From contig CARUPR010000001.1 in the NCBI GenBank assembly GCA_949077035.1, forward strand, positions 1 through 64,000: a DNA stretch of 64,000 bases. Reading direction: 5' to 3'. The DNA comes from an uncultured Eubacteriales bacterium (GTDB lineage: Bacteria; Bacillota; Clostridia; Christensenellales; UBA1242). The notes beneath the pieces were generated by a model. The model did not search any database, was not told the DNA's origin, and was given only the letters and a program-made list of their open reading frames with translations. The translations under genes and the position numbers were made by a program. Below are positions 7,625-15,295 of the stretch, one piece after another; position 1 is the first letter of the stretch, and each line of letters opens with the position of its first letter.

Positions 7625-9574
7625 ATGAAAAAATTTACAAAACTATTAATTAGTGGTGCGATGATAGCACTATTAAGCACTGGACTGACTTTAGGCCATA
7701 TTTACAGAAACGAAATTAAAGATTTTTTTACTGGTGTTTTTGCGAAAGCCGAAATACCTTCCAAACCTACTGGCGAAGAAATAAAAGGATTCAAATTTTC
7801 TGGAAACAAGATAAGTGGATATTCAGGCACAGAAGTTAATCTTCAATCTTTGCCTTCGTCTTATTCAAAATATGATGAGCATTTAGAAGAATTCGAAATG
7901 ACCATGGACGATTTGAATGGTAATGAAGAAGTGCTTGAAAAGATGATGAATCACAGCTTTAATTGTCAACCTAAAGGCAAAGAGAAATTTTATTGTGCAG
8001 ATGCTTATGACTGGGAAGAAAAGTTTTCTTTGCTTTTTGAAACTGAAGAAGAAATGATGCAGGCTTTTCCACTTAAAATTGAACTTTTAAAGACTACTTA
8101 TTATAATGGCGATGATTTTCAAGTAACAGCCATTGGCGATTATGCTTTTTCTGAAAATACGATAATTACTGATGTCGTAATTCCTGACAACATAACTGAA
8201 ATAGGCGGAGGTGCTTTTCAAGGTTGCTCAAGCCTTATTAATGTTCGTTTAGGTAAAAATATCAAATCTTTAGACATGACAACTTTTTTAAATTGCGAAA
8301 GTCTTGAAAACATAAATCTTGAAAATATATCTGAATTTGGTAGTTCGGCTTTTGAAGGTTGCTCAAGTTTAAAGAATGTAACTTTAAATTCTCATTTAAA
8401 GAAAATTTCTGAAAGAATGTTTGCATCTTCTGGACTAACATCAATAACAATTCCATCATCTGTTGAAAAAATTGAAATGTTGGCATTTAATAATTGTTCA
8501 AATTTAAGTCATTTGACAATTCCTGAAGGTGTTAAAGAATTGGGAGCATCATTCATTGACGGGACTGCCATTAAAAAACTTGAATTGCCTTCAACAATAG
8601 AGATTGCTGATTATGTCAATTTCTTAAATGAAAATTTAGAAATTCTTAAAATTAATATAGATCTGAATATGACACAACTATTAAATATTTTATATTCAAA
8701 CAATGCTCAAATTTTTGTTAAAAGTGAGATCGAGAAAGAATGTTTTAACAATGAAAATATAAATAACTTTGCTCAGTATAATGGAAGAATTTTCTCTCTT
8801 GATGAATACACTGGCGAAAAGGTGCAAAGGACAGGGCTTATAACTGATTTTCGATTTCAAGCAGAGAATGCAGGTGTTGCTATAAATAAATACTTAGGCA
8901 ATGATACAAAATTGATTCTTCCCGATTTTATTCGATATGAATTTGAAACACTCTTAAATCAGACCATTTCTTCTAAAGAAGATTTTTATGCCTTTTATGA
9001 AGCAAATAAAGACCTTCAATGTTATGAAATTTCATATATGTCTATCGATAGAAATGAAGGTTCTTTCTTTGAAAATATAAATGAATTTAAAACTTTTATT
9101 GATGAGAACTATTCAACAACTTCAAATCTCTTTCCTATGGATGTTCAAGCACGAAATATGTATGTCTATGAAAGTGAATATGGTGTGCCTGTTCAAAGCA
9201 TTGATTTACATTGCTTTGAAAATAATCAAACAATAGAAGAAGTTGTAATAAGTGATACTTGTAAAACTATTGGTGAAATGGCTTTTAAAGATTGTGTTAA
9301 TTTGAAAAAAGTAGTGCTAGGCGAAAATTGTAAATCGATTGCTCAAAATTCCTTTCAAGGCACTACTGAAGATTTAGTGATAGTAATTCAAGCAGATGAA
9401 GTCCCTAATGTTTTTTGGTCAAATCAAATACAGCACATCTTAGGCAAGGTTTATGTGTTAGATGAACTATATGAAACATTTACGACAAGTGAAGGCTGGT
9501 CGAATATTGCAAGTCAAATTCATCGCTTGAGCGAGTTGGAGATAAATGATGTTTTAGTAAATAAGATAAATTAA
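7625..9574 (+). CDS. Exported BspA-like leucine-rich-repeat protein
   Basis: 649-aa protein with an N-terminal signal/anchor (about residues 5-26). LRR_5 (BspA/Treponema type) repeats run from about residue 160 to 330, with units such as TAIGDYAF, IPDNITEIGGGAFQGCSSL and IPSSVEKIEMLAFNNCSNL. A second short block lies near residues 525-585 (CKTIGEMAFKDCVNLKKV). The middle region (about 340-520) is not recognised. There is no LPXTG signal. LRR_5 proteins mediate binding to host cells or matrix in mucosal bacteria. It is last in the three-gene surface operon and precedes a hairpin-rich non-coding block. Confidence 0.85.
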   Translation: MKKFTKLLISGAMIALLSTGLTLGHIYRNEIKDFFTGVFAKAEIPSKPTGEEIKGFKFSGNKISGYSGTEVNLQSLPSSYSKYDEHLEEFEMTMDDLNGNEEVLEKMMNHSFNCQPKGKEKFYCADAYDWEEKFSLLFETEEEMMQAFPLKIELLKTTYYNGDDFQVTAIGDYAFSENTIITDVVIPDNITEIGGGAFQGCSSLINVRLGKNIKSLDMTTFLNCESLENINLENISEFGSSAFEGCSSLKNVTLNSHLKKISERMFASSGLTSITIPSSVEKIEMLAFNNCSNLSHLTIPEGVKELGASFIDGTAIKKLELPSTIEIADYVNFLNENLEILKINIDLNMTQLLNILYSNNAQIFVKSEIEKECFNNENINNFAQYNGRIFSLDEYTGEKVQRTGLITDFRFQAENAGVAINKYLGNDTKLILPDFIRYEFETLLNQTISSKEDFYAFYEANKDLQCYEISYMSIDRNEGSFFENINEFKTFIDENYSTTSNLFPMDVQARNMYVYESEYGVPVQSIDLHCFENNQTIEEVVISDTCKTIGEMAFKDCVNLKKVVLGENCKSIAQNSFQGTTEDLVIVIQADEVPNVFWSNQIQHILGKVYVLDELYETFTTSEGWSNIASQIHRLSELEINDVLVNKIN

Positions 9575-9902
9575 ACTTTTAAATCTATGGTGGTGAAATG
9601 TTCATGGTGTTTAACACGATAAACACGGTACAAGGCAAAATTAATAAATATTTAGTCTTTTTCATTTATTAAACCCTCTCAAAGTGCTGATAAGGTATGC
9701 TTGCCCGCCCTTATCTTCTCAAGGTTGAAGTCCTTGAGCCATAGTATGAGAGTTGCATATTTAATTAAAAATTCACTGTCACTTAATTAAATAGTGCTTG
9801 AGTTCAAAACTTAAAACTCTCACCAGTTGAGTAGTCGCGAATACTCAAAAAAAGTTTATCAGTATCTTAAAAAACTGAAATATAAAATAAAGGAGTTTAA
9901 GT
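9575..9902 (+). other. Hairpin-rich non-coding block 1 (origin/packaging candidate)
   Basis: 328 bp without a credible gene. Four strong stem-loops stand in series: 9689-9715 (GATAAGG/CCTTATC), 9718-9738 (CTCAAGG/CCTTGAG), a long arm GAGAGTT 9748-9754 / AACTCTC 9815-9821 enclosing a perfect 11-bp hairpin (9758-9768 with 9783-9793), and 9827-9848 (TTGAGTA/TACTCAA). Filamentous phages carry such clusters in the intergenic region for packaging and for plus- and minus-strand origins. Which role applies here is not known. Confidence 0.55.
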
Positions 9903-10082
9903 TTGGCGTATTATAAAAAAGCAAAGCCAAAAAAGAAATCAAGTAAATATACTTCAGTAGAAAAATTGGCTTATCAAATTGGTCAAATAGAAAAAGGTTT
10001 GAAAAACCCAAATAGCAGGGTTTACGAATCTTTTAACAATGGTCGTAATATAGAAAAAAAGAAAAAGAAACCTTTATTCTAA
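9903..10082 (+). CDS. 59-aa basic protein, unknown
   Basis: TTG start behind AAAGGAG. A very basic protein with lysine clusters at both ends (KKAKPKKKSS... and ...EKKKKKPLF) and a central conserved-looking segment EKLAYQIGQIEKGLKNPNSR. It is likely nucleic-acid binding from charge alone. It precedes the SSB candidate, separated by 170 bp that contain a CGCCGGCG palindrome (10092-10099) and a CAGGG/CCCTG hairpin (10162-10179). Confidence 0.55.
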   Translation: MAYYKKAKPKKKSSKYTSVEKLAYQIGQIEKGLKNPNSRVYESFNNGRNIEKKKKKPLF

Positions 10083-10252
10083 AGAAAATTTCGCCGGCGT
10101 AACAAATTTGCGTTTGGTGTTTTAACTGAACCATGAAAACTAAATATTAAAAGCTGTAAGTCAGGGAAATGCTGCCCTGCACAAAGTCAATAGTTAAAGT
10201 TGATTATTATCACTAAGCCAAAAATATTAAACAAAAAAAAGGAGAAAAAATT

Positions 10253-10558
10253 ATGGCAAATAATATTAAAAGAATGATTAAAGAAGAAGGAGTTGTACTT
10301 GAAAAAATTTTCAAAGAGGCAACTAATGAGTTTAAAGGCTCAGATGGTCGAGTTGTTCCTGCACAACCTGATAGATATATTTTGAAATGCGTAAGTGGTG
10401 AAGACTATGACAAGAACTTAGGTTTTAAACAATCAACTGTCCTTGAATATAAAACTGATAGAGTTGTTTATGATAAAGTTTCTTGCTATACACCTGTAGT
10501 AGTAAGATATGAAGTGTCAAATTATGGTGCAAGAGCAATGTCTATTGAATTAAAGTAA
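10253..10558 (+). CDS. Candidate single-stranded-DNA-binding protein
   Basis: 101-aa soluble protein, predicted beta-rich, with a basic N-terminus and several aromatic/basic strands (RYILKCVSGEDYDKNLGF, DRVVYDKVSCYTPVVVRYEV). Size and position, directly before a small membrane protein and a terminator, match gene V of filamentous phages, whose product coats the ssDNA before extrusion. No direct motif proof exists, since gpV-like proteins diverge strongly. GGAG lies about 10 nt upstream of the ATG. Confidence 0.4.
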   Translation: MANNIKRMIKEEGVVLEKIFKEATNEFKGSDGRVVPAQPDRYILKCVSGEDYDKNLGFKQSTVLEYKTDRVVYDKVSCYTPVVVRYEVSNYGARAMSIELK

Positions 10559-10578
10559 TTTAAAAAGGAGATTAAGCA

Positions 10579-10767
10579 TTGCGTTTTTTTAAAAATTTAA
10601 TGTTAGTTATTTTAGGAATGGCTCTTGCTGTGGGAATTTTCTGTTTGATTGTTGGCATTGATTTGAGTTTTAACCAACAAATCATTGAATGGCTTTCTTC
10701 ATTTTCACCTGCAATAAAAGAGCCTGTTGATGAACTTGCAAGTATTGCATTATTAAAAATAATATAA
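10579..10767 (+). CDS. 62-aa membrane protein (major coat candidate)
   Basis: TTG start with AAAAAGGAG 10 nt upstream. It has a positively charged start (MRFFKN), one hydrophobic span of about 23 residues (LMLVILGMALAVGIFCLIVG), then an amphipathic helix with acidic residues and a hydrophobic tail ending LLKII. It lies between the SSB candidate and a strong terminator, the same order as gene V-VIII-terminator in Ff phages. It lacks the usual positively charged C-terminus of pVIII, so the coat role is tentative. Confidence 0.4.
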   Translation: MRFFKNLMLVILGMALAVGIFCLIVGIDLSFNQQIIEWLSSFSPAIKEPVDELASIALLKII

Positions 10768-10770
10768 TTA

Positions 10771-10813
10771 AAAATAAGGGTTGGGTATATTACCCTTTTA
10801 CCCTTATTTTTTT
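10771..10813 (+). terminator. Strong nested terminator after the coat candidate
   Basis: Outer stem AAAATAAGGG / CCCTTATTTT encloses an inner GGGTA/TACCC hairpin and is followed by T7. It separates the SSB-coat pair from the Zot gene, as in filamentous phages, where it keeps coat expression far above morphogenesis gene expression. Confidence 0.8.
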
Positions 10814-10858
10814 AAATTCAGCAATGTTTAAATATGATTTTTTTAGGAGTTTTTTAAT

Positions 10859-11677
10859 TTGATAACAATAATATTCGCTCCACCACGCACCGGAAAAACT
10901 TGCTTTATGACACATTGCCTAGTGCAAACTATGTTTGATAGACAAAGAAATTTAGCAATGCAAAATGAAATATTACAAAAACAACAAAACGGCTTTAAAA
11001 ATATTAAGACTATACCTATTCATTGTGTTTCAGCTAATTATGATATAACTGGCAAACAATTTAGGTATAGTCCTAGATTTAGCCGACGAATTAACCCTTA
11101 TAGATTAGGTTTTTCAAATAATTTTGTTAAGACACATTTTAATCTACCTTATGAGTGCATTGGAATTACAGAAGCCCAAAAGTATTTAAATAGTAGATTG
11201 TCAATGTATTTCCCCGACTGGCAAAGTCGTTGGTATGAGCAACACGGACACGATGATATTGATATATTTCTTGATACTCAAAGACCGATGCTTATTGATG
11301 TTAATATTCGAGAACTTGCACAATTCTTTGAAATTATAAAGCTTACTATTCATAAAGACGAACGAGGCAAAATAATAGGTTTAACTTGGAAGATAAGAAA
11401 GATTGAAAATAGCAGTCTTTTTGAAAGATATATGGCAAGCGGGAAAAAAGATATTGATTGCTATACTGAAGAAGAAGTTACTGCTAATTATAATGTTTTT
11501 GATTGCTACGATAGTAAATCTTGTAAACCTAAATTTTATCAAGGTCATTTAGAAGAAGATTTTGATTATCAACAGGCAGAACCAACCGAAGAAACTATCG
11601 AAGGTTATATAAAATATTTAAAAGAAAATGACGATGAATTGCCTGATAATTTTCATCAAAAAAGGAAGGTAGCATAA
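10859..11677 (+). CDS. zot: Zot-family morphogenesis ATPase (pI-like)
   Basis: 272-aa P-loop ATPase of the Zot/gene-I family, which powers extrusion of filamentous phages through the cell envelope. Walker A is APPRTGKT at residues 7-14; the family signature DIFLDTQRPMLIDVNIRELA (Gln-containing strand and following Arg) lies near residues 140-160. TTG start behind TTAGGAG. Unlike Ff pI, no transmembrane segment is visible in the C-terminal 100 residues, which are acidic, so membrane contact may be provided by a partner such as the next gene product. The stop overlaps the next ATG (TAATG). Confidence 0.85.
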   Translation: MITIIFAPPRTGKTCFMTHCLVQTMFDRQRNLAMQNEILQKQQNGFKNIKTIPIHCVSANYDITGKQFRYSPRFSRRINPYRLGFSNNFVKTHFNLPYECIGITEAQKYLNSRLSMYFPDWQSRWYEQHGHDDIDIFLDTQRPMLIDVNIRELAQFFEIIKLTIHKDERGKIIGLTWKIRKIENSSLFERYMASGKKDIDCYTEEEVTANYNVFDCYDSKSCKPKFYQGHLEEDFDYQQAEPTEETIEGYIKYLKENDDELPDNFHQKRKVA

Positions 11678-12054
11678 TGGAATTTAAGCAAAATGAACTT
11701 ATTAATGATACTCTAGATGTTCATTTTGGCACTTGGTCGCATACTCTTAATACCGCTGATTTTGTGCCTGCAAAATATTTAGATAAAATTGATAAATATA
11801 TTTTTAAACTATTAAAAAAGAAATTGAAAGAAACTGAAATTTTTTATTTATTACATTTGCAAGAATTAGGTTATAAACTTGGTTTATTTGAAAAATTGCG
11901 AGTTGCCTTTTCTGGACTTAAACCTTTATATTGCGGAGAGAAACTTGTAGAAAATATGGAAAACGAAATTTCTAATCTTCGAGAAGAATTAGAAAAATGT
12001 AAAAAGTCCAAACGCAAGAAGAAAACAAATAGTTCTTCTGATGAAAATAATTAA
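11677..12054 (+). CDS. Zot-coupled 125-aa protein, unknown
   Basis: Translationally coupled to the Zot gene through a TAATG overlap, so it probably acts with it. It has a mixed N-terminal part with a helical hairpin (KLKETEIFYLLHLQELGYKL), a C-terminal coiled coil (ENMENEISNLREELEKCKKS) and a Lys/Ser tail. No membrane span and no recognised family. It could be a morphogenesis partner; this is inference from coupling. Confidence 0.6.
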   Translation: MEFKQNELINDTLDVHFGTWSHTLNTADFVPAKYLDKIDKYIFKLLKKKLKETEIFYLLHLQELGYKLGLFEKLRVAFSGLKPLYCGEKLVENMENEISNLREELEKCKKSKRKKKTNSSSDENN

Positions 12055-12422
12055 ATTTGATTATCCCCTTTCAAGATTTATTATTTTTTCTTGATTGGTA
12101 ATAGTCGTAAGTGTGTGGTAATGTGTATTACTCTTTTAGAGTTATGCACATTTCCAGCAAACTGTGTGAATGTGGGTTACTTGTTTGCAAGTTATCCATA
12201 TTTACATAGTTTACCGTAAGCACACAAATTTTGTTGGGAATGTGGAAAAGTCAAAGACTTCTCCATATTTCCACAAAATATGAAACCTTATATTAAAACT
12301 GTGGTTTTAAATATGATAATTTCACGCAAAGGCGTAGGGTTTACCCTAGCCTTGCGTGAGAGTGTTACTTCTACTCGACAATAGTAACACTCAACGGAAT
12401 AAAAATTTTTAAGGAGAAAATT
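12055..12422 (+). other. Hairpin-rich non-coding block 2, upstream of rep (origin candidate)
   Basis: 368 bp without a credible gene, holding at least five stem-loops: 12118-12131 (GTAAT/ATTAC), 12179-12192 (ACTTG/CAAGT), 12244-12264 (9-nt arms around AAA), 12322-12359 (16 paired bases with two one-base bulges, the strongest in the element) and 12360-12392 (perfect GAGTGTTACT/AGTAACACTC). The region lies ahead of the rolling-circle initiator operon, where double-strand origins usually sit. The nick site cannot be pinpointed by eye. Confidence 0.55.
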
Positions 12423-12656
12423 ATGTCTTATTACAAAGGTATGGAATATGGTAAAAAAATATATTTGGAGAATATATTAAAATATGGTTTTTCTGAACGT
12501 AGTCATTCAGAAAAAATTATTAAAACTTGTAATGAATATGCTAAAAACGAAAAAATTAAGAGAACTAAAAAAGGTGTAAAACTTACAAAAGAAAAACGAT
12601 TGTTTTATAAAGGTATAGCAGATTATTTAATTGCACCAAAAAGAGTTCGCTTTTAA
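12423..12656 (+). CDS. 77-aa basic protein, unknown
   Basis: AAGGAG lies 6-7 nt upstream of the ATG. The protein is strongly basic (SYYKGMEYGKKIYLENILKY..., ending APKRVRF) and largely helical. It lies between the candidate replication origin and rep, so a DNA-binding accessory role is plausible but unproven. Confidence 0.6.
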   Translation: MSYYKGMEYGKKIYLENILKYGFSERSHSEKIIKTCNEYAKNEKIKRTKKGVKLTKEKRLFYKGIADYLIAPKRVRF

Positions 12657-12783
12657 TTATTTAATAAAAAAAATAATAGGTTCAGTGATGAAATATAAAA
12701 TTGATAATAGTGATTTAATTTCAATGTTCACATTGTAATGTTATGTTATTTTAAAAGAATTTTAAATTAAAATAGGAGTTTTT

Positions 12784-13794
12784 ATGGAAAATTTAGAAGA
12801 ACGAAAAACTGCCTATTACTTGTTTCAAAAAGATAGAGTATATAGAGATAAAACTCTAACCTCGATATACTATAAATCAGATAAACAAGTAGAAAAGAAA
12901 AGTCGACCTATTGATATTGACGGAATAAGATATAAGTTAAATTTAGAAACTGGCGAGATTGATACATATAAGAAAAGTGAAGTTTTAAATTCAATGAATT
13001 GTTCACTTCGTAGGACTAAAATTTTAATGAATATGCTCCTTGAAATGAATGATTTTGATTGGTTTTGCACTCTTACTTTTGACCCTCATAAAATAGATAG
13101 AACAAATGATGAAGTAGTTTTTAATGCATACAAAAAATACATAAACAATATTAAAAAGCAGTTCCCCTCTCTAGGTTATATGTGCTTTCCTGAAAGGCAT
13201 GAAGATAATTGCATACATTTTCATTTACTTATTAATGGAATTACACCGAAACAACTTGGACTTGTAAATTCTGGAAAAGTGTGTTGTTCTTGGGCTTATT
13301 ACAAAAACAAAATTTCAAGCAGAGAATATTTTGAAGAAACAAAGCACGAACATGAATTAACTGATACTGATGGACTTCCTGTTTATAATGTCACTACATT
13401 CCCCTATGGCTTTACAACGGTTACTAGAATAGCAAGTAGAGAAAGATGTAATAGTTATGTTAAAAAGTATGTAGAAAAGGCTCTCGGCTCAACAGATATT
13501 TTTAAAAAGCGATTTTATTATTCTTCCAACTTAAATGTTCCAGAAATTGTATCTCGGCTTATAGGTGCAGATTTTGACACACCAAAAGATATAACTAAAA
13601 CAGAGTTATATTACAACAACCCTCTTATTCAAAATGCTGATTATCTTAATTACAATAAAGATTACAATGTTTTGCAATATTGGGTTGATAATGAAATAAA
13701 AGAAAATATAAATAAAGGTTTAATTCCTCTTGAATTACTTTCAGAAGAATTACCTTTTACGGAGGTTTATGAACAACAAAAAATCAAAATTTAA
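12784..13794 (+). CDS. rep: Rolling-circle replication initiator (HUH Rep)
   Basis: 336-aa HUH-superfamily endonuclease of the phage G2P/microvirus VP4-like type, which nicks the origin and stays bound to the 5' end. Motif I is FCTLTFD (residues 94-100); the metal-binding HUH motif is HFH at 135-137 within IHFHLLING; motif III is YVKKY with tyrosines at 215 and 219, one or both being the nucleophile. ATG behind ATAGGAG. The last 26 bp overlap the next gene. A Rep of this type together with Zot is the core evidence for a filamentous phage-like replicon. Confidence 0.88.
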   Translation: MENLEERKTAYYLFQKDRVYRDKTLTSIYYKSDKQVEKKSRPIDIDGIRYKLNLETGEIDTYKKSEVLNSMNCSLRRTKILMNMLLEMNDFDWFCTLTFDPHKIDRTNDEVVFNAYKKYINNIKKQFPSLGYMCFPERHEDNCIHFHLLINGITPKQLGLVNSGKVCCSWAYYKNKISSREYFEETKHEHELTDTDGLPVYNVTTFPYGFTTVTRIASRERCNSYVKKYVEKALGSTDIFKKRFYYSSNLNVPEIVSRLIGADFDTPKDITKTELYYNNPLIQNADYLNYNKDYNVLQYWVDNEIKENINKGLIPLELLSEELPFTEVYEQQKIKI

Positions 13795-14209
13795 AAGAAG
13801 TTTGCCCATAGGACAAACACTTGAAACAAATGACCTATATTTACCTTATAAGAAAAATAAAAAGCCTGCAAGTAAATGCAGACCTGTTATTATAGCTGAT
13901 AAAAAGATAAGTCCAAAAGGTATTGAAGAATATTTAGTTATTCCAGGCTCGACACAAAAAACGCCAAATACAACTAAATATAAAAAATATGGTATTGATT
14001 ATTATCGACATAATATTGAAATAGTAGATAATGAAAATAAACCGATTGTTTTAGGTAAGAAATTTAAAAAGACAAATAATTGTTCAAAATTGCCTGAAGA
14101 AGAAACTAGAAAGGTTTTTAATAATGTTGTTAATCATACAAAACAATCAAGTGAAAATCGAAAGAAACATAAGCAATTTATAGATAGATATAAAAAAAGT
14201 AAGAGTTAG
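13769..14209 (+). CDS. 146-aa basic protein coupled to rep, unknown
   Basis: The start is placed at ATG 13769 because CGGAGG lies 4 nt upstream; it overlaps the end of rep. A basic protein with a central segment SKCRPVIIADKKISP...EEYLVIPGSTQ that faintly recalls PemK/MazF-like beta-barrels (RPVIV...IPxST), followed by a long basic helix. The similarity is too weak to call a toxin, and no paired antitoxin is evident. The stop codon is embedded in a perfect 11-bp inverted repeat (14197-14220). Confidence 0.6.
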   Translation: MNNKKSKFKRSLPIGQTLETNDLYLPYKKNKKPASKCRPVIIADKKISPKGIEEYLVIPGSTQKTPNTTKYKKYGIDYYRHNIEIVDNENKPIVLGKKFKKTNNCSKLPEEETRKVFNNVVNHTKQSSENRKKHKQFIDRYKKSKS

Positions 14210-14368
14210 AACTCTTACTTATTGCACAAGTTACCCGCAGGTCTTGTGTGCTGATAGAGATTAAAACCACTCTACCCAATGCTCTACGGCGGGTGCATAT
14301 AGCGAATAATTCCTATATGCCTGTTACCAAATTAAATTTGATATATGTATTATATGTTAAATTTAATT
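14197..14368 (+). other. Hairpin-rich non-coding block 3
   Basis: A dense set of inverted repeats: AAGTAAGAGTT/AACTCTTACTT (14197-14220, spanning the stop of the previous gene), CACAAG/CTTGTG (14225-14248), TAGAG/CTCTA (14255-14274), ACCCGC/GCGGGT (14233-14238 with 14289-14294, an alternative outer stem), a perfect GCATATAG/CTATATGC (14295-14320) and AATTAAATTT/AAATTTAATT (14330-14368). It may be a complementary-strand origin, a packaging signal or a regulatory RNA. Confidence 0.5.
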
Positions 14369-14406
14369 AAAAGTCAACACTTTAAATAAAAAAATAAGGA
14401 GAGAAT

Positions 14407-14658
14407 ATGACATTTTTTAAGAAAGAATATAAAGAACTTGCTTTAAAACATAGTAAGGAGCATTTAACTGAATTATACAAATATAGTGAGAAGAAATTAA
14501 AGGAAAGTGCAAAATATGGAAGTGATTTTGAATTGCAAGAAGCAATGAGAAAACATCAACTATTTGAATATGCTCGGCTATATCAACAAACACCTCAATA
14601 TAAAAAACAAATAAAGAAAAGGGAACTGAATAATGGAAGAAAATTTTTATCTAGATAA
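14407..14658 (+). CDS. 83-aa helical protein, unknown
   Basis: AAGGAG lies 7-8 nt before the ATG. Charged and fully helical in appearance (FKKEYKELALKHSKEHLTEL...). It overlaps the next gene by 26 bp in another frame. First of three overlapping right-end genes. No family recognised. Confidence 0.55.
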   Translation: MTFFKKEYKELALKHSKEHLTELYKYSEKKLKESAKYGSDFELQEAMRKHQLFEYARLYQQTPQYKKQIKKRELNNGRKFLSR

Positions 14659-15295
14659 TGAATTAGAATTTGAAGATAAAACCTTACAAGGTTTAATTTC
14701 AAACTTAAAAGAATGTTTTGAAGATAAACAAAAATATTTTGTAAAGTTATGTAAAACAATTTATAATATCTGGTCTTATTGTAAAAATAATTATTGGAAA
14801 GCAAAGAATAATGAGTATTACAATTCATATAAATTGCTTGCAAAATTTGGTTTTAGTAAAACAGCAGTTTGTCGACTAAAAAATTGCTATGAAAGATTTT
14901 GTAATGATAGAGATATAAATATTCAACTAAAAGACATTTTCAAAGACTTTTCCCCTTCTAAACTTTATGAACTTTTACCATTAAAGGAAGAATTAATATA
15001 TGAATGTGTCAATAAAAATATTATATCTGCAAAGATGTCTAAAAAAGAAATTAGACAAATAGTAAAAGATTTGGTAAATGGTGTTCCAGTAGATAAAATA
15101 TCTAATGCAGTTGTGGAAATTGAGGAAATAAATGAAGAAGAAATACCTATGGTTTATGACCCAAAACAAAACTATGAATTTGAATATTTTAAATCAAAAT
15201 CAAAAAATCAACTATTAAATATGATATGGGACTTACAAAAAGAATATCAAGAATCAAGAAATAAAAAAGTAGAGGTAATTTATGACGAAAGATAG
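14633..15295 (+). CDS. 220-aa putative DNA-binding protein, unknown
   Basis: No named family, but the layout resembles replication or partition-associated proteins of mobile elements: an N-terminal helical part with a possible helix-turn-helix (KLLAKFGFSKTAVCRLKNCY, about residues 69-88), then SPSKLYELLPL followed by an AKMSKKEIRQIVKDL helix, and an acidic linker with a C-terminal helix. The phrase pattern L-x-ELL ... M-S/T-K-E-I-R is frequent in Bacillota element proteins. It overlaps both neighbours, so it is part of one translational unit. Confidence 0.6.
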   Translation: MEENFYLDNELEFEDKTLQGLISNLKECFEDKQKYFVKLCKTIYNIWSYCKNNYWKAKNNEYYNSYKLLAKFGFSKTAVCRLKNCYERFCNDRDINIQLKDIFKDFSPSKLYELLPLKEELIYECVNKNIISAKMSKKEIRQIVKDLVNGVPVDKISNAVVEIEEINEEEIPMVYDPKQNYEFEYFKSKSKNQLLNMIWDLQKEYQESRNKKVEVIYDER

